From Tritrichomonas foetus (lineage: Eukaryota; Parabasalia; Tritrichomonadida; Tritrichomonadidae), in NCBI GenBank assembly GCA_001839685.1, contig MLAK01001333.1, positions 1-19,830 on the forward strand: DNA of 19,830 nt. Direction: 5' to 3'. A program made the position numbers and the translations under genes. Under the pieces are notes generated by a model. It saw nothing but the letters and a program-made list of their open reading frames with translations, did not search any database and was not told the origin of the DNA. Of this stretch, positions 15,771 to 19,830 are shown piece by piece. Position 1 is the stretch's first letter. Every line of letters starts with the position of its first letter.

Positions 15771-16685
15771 ATGGATTTTCGCTGGCTTAACTCCCTATCA
15801 GAAGAATTTACCGGAATTGGAATCGCTCCAACACCTCGAGAAGTACTCGCAATGCAGGCATCCGTTCCAATTTTAGCACAAAAACACGGACACGACGTTG
15901 CACACTTCTGGGGTAAGATCACTGGTACCCAACGCGCATATTTAATTATCTGCTGCTACACTGACGGCCTTCTCGGCACAAAAACATATTATGCATCACT
16001 CGATGGCGTTTCATGGTTTGGACTTCCGCTTGTAACAGAATCATTACTTTTCCACTGCAGTCATATTCGTAGCAGAATCACAGGAAATCCGTTAACGATC
16101 ACCAAAGTCAATCATCCCCGAAAACCAATTCCTTTCAAAGAATTCGCTCCACTTATTCCACCTAAGCCAAGAAATGAAGAAGAAGAGGAAGAAGAGGAAC
16201 AACAAGAACCAGAAAAAGAAAAAGATGAGGAAGAGGAAGAGGAGGAAGAAGAAGAATTACCAGAACATGAGTCTATTTCAATAACAGAGGATCAAAGAGT
16301 TGCTTGTATTGTATTTATTATCGACAGAAATGGTCTCATCTTCCCACAAGATGCTTTAATGTGGCAAGATGTCGATCACGTCAAAGTTAACCCACTTTTC
16401 AAGTCAGTTTGTGATGATGTCACGCTCGACGACTTCTGCAGACTCGACAAAACCGTTCGTGGTGAATCCGCACGCGAAAATGGTATCATCGATACAATGC
16501 CACTTTTGTCAGAAGATTTGCCAACACGCGGATGGGTCATTTCCAAGGAGAGCTTTAGCGGTGTAACAAAAATCATGAACAGACTCTGGCCTGGACTCTG
16601 CTTCATCACAAAAGATCATATGTGGGGAACTGTTTACCTTGGTAGTGGAACAAGAAATACTGACTTCATTTTTGCTACTGAATAA
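15771..16685 (+). CDS. RSPH9: Radial spoke head protein 9 homolog
   Basis: A 304-residue protein matching RSPH9 from end to end: N-terminal 'MDFRWLNSLSEEFTGIG'; 'HDVAHFWGKITGTQRAYLII' (family: xxVxFWGxIxGxxxDYYIA); 'KTYYASLDGVSWFGLP' (family: KxxYSLxxxxWxxLP); 'RSRITGNP' (GRFxGDP); 'ACIVFIIDRNGLIFPQDAL' (VxxIDxxxxxIPRGAL); and the closing 'RLWPGLCFITK' with 'WGTVYLGSGTRNTDFIF' (LWPGLxFYH...GYVYxGxGxxNxDLPF). RSPH9 is part of the radial spoke head that passes signals from the central pair to the dynein arms of a 9+2 axoneme. The protein is longer than the roughly 276-residue animal form because of an almost pure Glu insert at about 136-165, placed where the family has a variable acidic loop. 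The stop overlaps TAAA. Confidence 0.92.
   Translation: MDFRWLNSLSEEFTGIGIAPTPREVLAMQASVPILAQKHGHDVAHFWGKITGTQRAYLIICCYTDGLLGTKTYYASLDGVSWFGLPLVTESLLFHCSHIRSRITGNPLTITKVNHPRKPIPFKEFAPLIPPKPRNEEEEEEEEQQEPEKEKDEEEEEEEEEELPEHESISITEDQRVACIVFIIDRNGLIFPQDALMWQDVDHVKVNPLFKSVCDDVTLDDFCRLDKTVRGESARENGIIDTMPLLSEDLPTRGWVISKESFSGVTKIMNRLWPGLCFITKDHMWGTVYLGSGTRNTDFIFATE
16176..16265 (+). repeat. Polyglutamate (GAA/GAG) tract in RSPH9
   Basis: About 90 bases of GAA and GAG codons broken by a QQEPEK segment encode an acidic linker between the two conserved halves of RSPH9. Mixed codons make simple slippage of one triplet unlikely to be the only source. Confidence 0.85.
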
Positions 16686-16995
16686 ACTAATGAGAATATT
16701 TATAAATATTTTGATAATTAACCAATTACTAAAAAATACTTTAAATAATGCCATTATTTGCATTTTTAACATATTTATTTGATTCCAATAAGAATTGATT
16801 CATGATCAACATTTTTATTTTTATTTTGAATAGCAATTTATTATAAGTGATCGTTGGATGATAGACTATTTTCCAAAATCATGAATCTAGTATTGCTTTG
16901 TTCGACCTTTGGATGATGCTCTACATTGCCGGTTAACAAAAATAAGGTTAACTGCATATAGGTTCCTTTTGAATTAAATCTAAGTTGGACGCTTT
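16686..16995. promoter_or_regulatory. Intergenic region with repeated short motifs before the helical-repeat gene
   Basis: Two copies of GGTTAAC lie 15 bases apart (16931-16937, 16946-16952) in the likely upstream region of the next gene, and two copies of TTGGATGAT lie at 16854 and 16909. CCTTTT at 16965-16970, 26 bases before the ATG, resembles the M5 (CCTTT) core promoter element described in T. vaginalis. A small palindrome, AAATAATGCCATTATTT, sits earlier. No gene is seen. Confidence 0.35.
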
Positions 16996-18327
16996 ATGAG
17001 TGGAAATGAAGTATCATACAAACAAGATGTTGATCTTAAAGCTAGTTTGTATGATCGAGTTACTTCAGAAAAACTTATGACATTTGATGATTTTAATCTT
17101 GAAGAGTTTTATCAATTTTTTCATGAGTCGGTTTCTTCAGAACCATTTGATGAAAGTCATTCTTTTTCTTTATTAAATAGTTTTTATTCATTTATTTCCA
17201 AAAACAATCATCAAATAGACATCCCACACTTTTTTATACAACAAATCATAGAACTTATACAGAAAACACAAATCAAAGGCCAAGAATCTATTTTATCACT
17301 TCTAACAAAAATGATTGATATTGAACATTTTTCTGTCGCTTTTTCAAGTAATTGTGGTGATATGGATTTATTACCATTTTTTCAAACCATTTCACCTTAT
17401 GCTGATGATAGTATTCTCAACATTTTTTGCAAAATGCATTTAAACAAAAATTTCCCAATTGATTCTTTCCTTTCTTATTTTTCAAACAATAGAAATGATT
17501 ATCGATATCTTGCTATAATAATGAATTGTATGAATAATTGCGAAGACATTAATTTTTTATTTAATCTTTTTTTACAATTTCCTCCAGTCACTCGCCAAAC
17601 ATTCAATTTATTCTGCCGAACGATTATTTCGTTTTTTCAACATTTTTTGGATGAAAAGATATTTGTTGATTCGCATTTTTATGAATCTCTTTCAGAAATA
17701 GTTGATCCAACATTATCTATACAAGACTTAGCATTCTATCTTCAAATTACTGCACGCTTATCATCATATCCAAAAATTTTAGATTCACTGAATTTGCATC
17801 CAAATTTTATTATTTATCTTTTTCTAAACAGCAAACAAAAAAGTATCATTGTTCCCATAATCACAATCATTAGTGCTATTCTTAGTCATCACAATAATAA
17901 ATATAATAACGATAATAGTAATTTTTTAACAATTTTAATAAAGGGAGGTATCATTGAAAAATTAATATCTAATATTTCTGAGAGTGAATTTGTAATTCGT
18001 GTTAAATCTTTAGCACTTCTAAATTCAATCCTAAAAATGTCTGATAAATCATTGATTGGAACAATTTTGATGCATCCAACTGGGCAATTGATAGCTGAGT
18101 TATTATCCTCTGATAATGAAATTTTAGAATCTATTTTACAATTCATTCATCATATTTTATGCTATGCAGCTGACTCTAGCTTAATGAATGATTTGATTAA
18201 AGAATGGACTTTTTATCACATTGAAGAAACTTTACTTCAAATTGGTTTATCTGATGAATCAAATAATTCAGAAAATGCATTGATTTTAGGTAAAAAAATA
18301 TCAAACTTTGCTCAAATGACTTCCTAA
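16996..18327 (+). CDS. All-helical ARM/HEAT-like repeat protein, function unknown
   Basis: A 443-residue protein built of repeated short amphipathic helices, such as 'LLNSFYSFISKN', 'FIQQIIELIQKT', 'SILSLLTKMIDI', 'SIIVPIITIISAILSHH', 'VIRVKSLALLNSILKM' and 'EILESILQFIHHILCYA'. Their spacing (roughly 40 residues per helix group) suggests an armadillo or HEAT-type solenoid; a Asn-rich loop 'NNKYNNDNSN' interrupts near 300. There are no catalytic motifs, no true membrane segments and no signal peptide. Such solenoids bind proteins, so an adaptor role is likely. Phe, Ile and Ser content is high and codons are strongly AT-ended, unlike RSPH9 just upstream. The ATG at 16996 is the first in frame and gives a plausible hydrophilic N-terminus 'MSGNEVSYKQDVDLKASLYD'. 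Confidence 0.75.
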   Translation: MSGNEVSYKQDVDLKASLYDRVTSEKLMTFDDFNLEEFYQFFHESVSSEPFDESHSFSLLNSFYSFISKNNHQIDIPHFFIQQIIELIQKTQIKGQESILSLLTKMIDIEHFSVAFSSNCGDMDLLPFFQTISPYADDSILNIFCKMHLNKNFPIDSFLSYFSNNRNDYRYLAIIMNCMNNCEDINFLFNLFLQFPPVTRQTFNLFCRTIISFFQHFLDEKIFVDSHFYESLSEIVDPTLSIQDLAFYLQITARLSSYPKILDSLNLHPNFIIYLFLNSKQKSIIVPIITIISAILSHHNNKYNNDNSNFLTILIKGGIIEKLISNISESEFVIRVKSLALLNSILKMSDKSLIGTILMHPTGQLIAELLSSDNEILESILQFIHHILCYAADSSLMNDLIKEWTFYHIEETLLQIGLSDESNNSENALILGKKISNFAQMTS

Positions 18328-18707
18328 TAATTAATGCTTTATGATAGGATAGTTGGAAGTTTTCAACTTCCTAAATCAATAATAACTTCTTCATTCCTGG
18401 GCTCTCAGAAGAAATGAAGAAATAGTTCATTTGCAATAAATTTTAAACCCTGTTCCAAAAACTAACTTTAGTACAATTGGGATATGGTAATATTGTATGA
18501 ATAAAATCTGAGAATATAAACAATGCTTTTAATTCTTAATACAGCTTTTGATTGTTTATCAAAATCTAAGCATTTCAATTTCTTTCTTGGAATGATTCTG
18601 TAATTTATAAAAGAAAGCGTTTTTAATACAAATACAAAGAATAAAAAATAAATATATAGTGAAGATACAATACCATAATATTTTATATATCATAATTTCT
18701 ATTTTTA
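18328..18707. other. Convergent intergenic region with small hairpins
   Basis: It holds GGAAGTT-TTC-AACTTCC at 18355-18371, a 7-bp perfect stem 27 bases after the upstream stop, and a second 9-bp pairing TTCTTCATT/AATGAAGAA just beyond it. The remainder is AT-rich with several AATAAA-like words. Both stems could be 3'-end RNA structures. No gene is seen. Confidence 0.4.
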
Positions 18708-19493
18708 TCATTTAACATTCCATGGGAAATCCAAACACTCTTCAATTGATGGCCGTTTTTCAGGATCTTTTTCGAGCATTATTTTTATAAGTGATATGAA
18801 ATCTTCACTGACTTTCTTCTCTTTGAGAAGAAGTATATCTGGTGGATTAGATAAAACACTCATTGTATACATGTATTCGTTATCTCCATCGAAAGGGAAG
18901 TGATCTGTAATTGCACAGAAAATTGTCACGCCGAGGGACCAAATGTCGGCTTTTGTCGTATGCGGTTTCATACACAAAATTTCAGGTGCAGTGTATTTAA
19001 CAGTTCCCCTTCTAACCGTCGATTTTGATGAATTATTTAATTTCTCGCAAAAATCAAAATCGATCAATTTTACTTTTCCGTCTTTCATCAAAATAATATT
19101 TTCAAGTTTTACGTCGTGGTGGATGATTTTTCTGATATGCAAGAATTTCAAAGCGAGAGCGATATAATAAAAATACTGTCGAGCTTTCTTTTCGGATAAC
19201 GTTCCATGTCTTTTGATGTATGAAAACATATCTTCTTGACCAGGCTCCATAACGATAATATATGAGTCTTTCGTTGAAAATGTTCTTTCGATTTTCACAA
19301 GTGATGAGCATTTTTCTGTCGAGAGTATTTTGGTAATTTCGACTTCTTTTTCGAAAACATCTCTGGAGATTTTATTTTGGGGAATAACTTTCAAAACGAC
19401 TTTTTGCTTGGTATCTATATCTTCGCATAAATAACAACACGATGTTTCACCTTTTACGAGTCGCTGGAGAACATTGAAGTTGTTAGGAATCAT
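18708..19493 (-). CDS. Small Ser/Thr protein kinase with HHD and DFD motifs (CAMK-like)
   Basis: A 261-residue protein that is essentially a bare kinase domain. Visible: a weak glycine loop ('LVKGETSCC', lacking GxGxxG); the beta-3 lysine in 'KVVLKVI' (Lys35); the helix-C Glu in 'FEKEVEI' (Glu50); the catalytic loop 'IIHHDVKLENIIL' (Asp127, Asn132); 'VKLIDFDFCE' (Asp144 of the DFG position); 'GTVKYTAPEIL'; 'ADIWSLGVTIF' with 'PFDGDN'; and 'LEKDPEKRPSIEECL', the subdomain XI Arg. The trichomonad CAMK-like group is the best fit. The Arg of HRD is His and the Gly of DFG is Asp; the catalytic Asp, metal Asp and Lys are all present, so activity is possible but regulation through the activation loop is probably altered. 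No regulatory tail follows. The first ATG is 19493. Confidence 0.9.
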   Translation of the reverse strand: MIPNNFNVLQRLVKGETSCCYLCEDIDTKQKVVLKVIPQNKISRDVFEKEVEITKILSTEKCSSLVKIERTFSTKDSYIIVMEPGQEDMFSYIKRHGTLSEKKARQYFYYIALALKFLHIRKIIHHDVKLENIILMKDGKVKLIDFDFCEKLNNSSKSTVRRGTVKYTAPEILCMKPHTTKADIWSLGVTIFCAITDHFPFDGDNEYMYTMSVLSNPPDILLLKEKKVSEDFISLIKIMLEKDPEKRPSIEECLDFPWNVK

Positions 19494-19502
19494 AAAAAAT
19501 GA
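19494..19502 (-). promoter_or_regulatory. Candidate Inr (initiator) element of the kinase gene
   Basis: On the minus strand TCATTTTTT runs straight into the kinase ATG. It fits the trichomonad Inr consensus TCA(+1)YWYT, and the predicted start site (A at 19500) would give a 5' leader of about seven bases, a normal length for trichomonads. AT-rich DNA makes chance matches likely. Confidence 0.4.
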
Positions 19503-19830
19503 TGAAATTTTCGATAAGAATTTGAATAAACCACTATTGAAAAATTACTATGACATTTTACTTATTGAAATTTGCTATCAAAAAATCGTTATTTTTTAAT
19601 ATATTTTTTTTTTTGATAATGACCAGGTGAAAATAATTGGCCTGGATTATCTGTGATCGATAGGCAACTGGAATACGATATTGCCTGGAACCATCACATT
19701 TAATTATATTATGGTTTCTGATACAATTTACACATGAATTCATCTACTCAGAATTATAACTTAAGTCAGAATAATTCCATCTTCATTTGTCTAATACCCC
19801 AAAATCGCAAACTTTTCCCCTTTCTGTTTT
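19503..19830. other. Right-end intergenic region, no confident gene
   Basis: Upstream DNA of the kinase gene. A 61-codon minus-strand frame (19743-19558) begins with 'MNSCVNCIRNHNIIKCDGSR', which has spaced cysteines but no family match. The last 30 bases include CCCCTTTCTG, which could be a CCTTT-type promoter element of a plus-strand gene beyond the edge. Confidence 0.3.

Noticed and set aside
19558..19743. 61-codon minus-strand frame with CVNC and KC spacing like a zinc-binding protein
   Set aside because: The cysteine spacing fits no zinc-finger class, the rest has no pattern, and the frame ends without any domain; not listed as a gene.

Overview
The window reads as nuclear DNA of a parabasalid (trichomonad) flagellate, most like Tritrichomonas or Trichomonas. 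That is an inference from several independent signs. The DNA is AT-rich with gene-dense, almost intronless ORFs. One protein carries a trichomonad initiator-binding domain. One gene is restored in frame by a short intron whose 3' end (TCTAACACATAG) closely matches the trichomonad splice consensus. Two proteins belong to the 9+2 flagellum or basal body. I see no bacterial operon structure, mobile element ORF, rRNA, tRNA or CRISPR array.

Layout: the 3' tail of a plus-strand ORF (1-124); an Ada3-like SAGA/ADA subunit candidate (388-1725, +); a two-exon TBC-domain protein of the TBC1D15/Gyp7 type with a probable 59-nt intron and no catalytic fingers (1932-3454, +); an initiator-binding-domain protein (3690-4550, -); a 640-base gap holding a near-perfect hairpin; a decayed ankyrin-repeat gene in at least four broken frames (5190-5927, -); a large WW plus coiled-coil protein with the CEP164 N-terminus (6005-9934, +); a coiled-coil protein (10341-11762, +); a second coiled-coil protein with an Asn/Glu-rich repeat region (11980-13950, -); a radical SAM enzyme (14242-15282, -); the radial spoke protein RSPH9 with a polyglutamate insert (15771-16685, +); an all-helical ARM/HEAT-like protein (16996-18327, +); and a small protein kinase with HHD and DFD in place of HRD and DFG (18708-19493, -).

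The genes are transcribed singly and do not form a pathway. Two themes recur. One is the flagellar apparatus: CEP164-like for distal appendages and RSPH9 for the axoneme, with the coiled-coil proteins as possible cytoskeletal neighbours. The other is transcription: the Ada3-like coactivator subunit and the initiator-binding protein. The items most worth a second look are the TBC intron, the radical SAM gene, the CEP164-like protein with its 52-residue repeat, the unusual architecture of the initiator-binding protein, and several perfect or near-perfect palindromes between genes.
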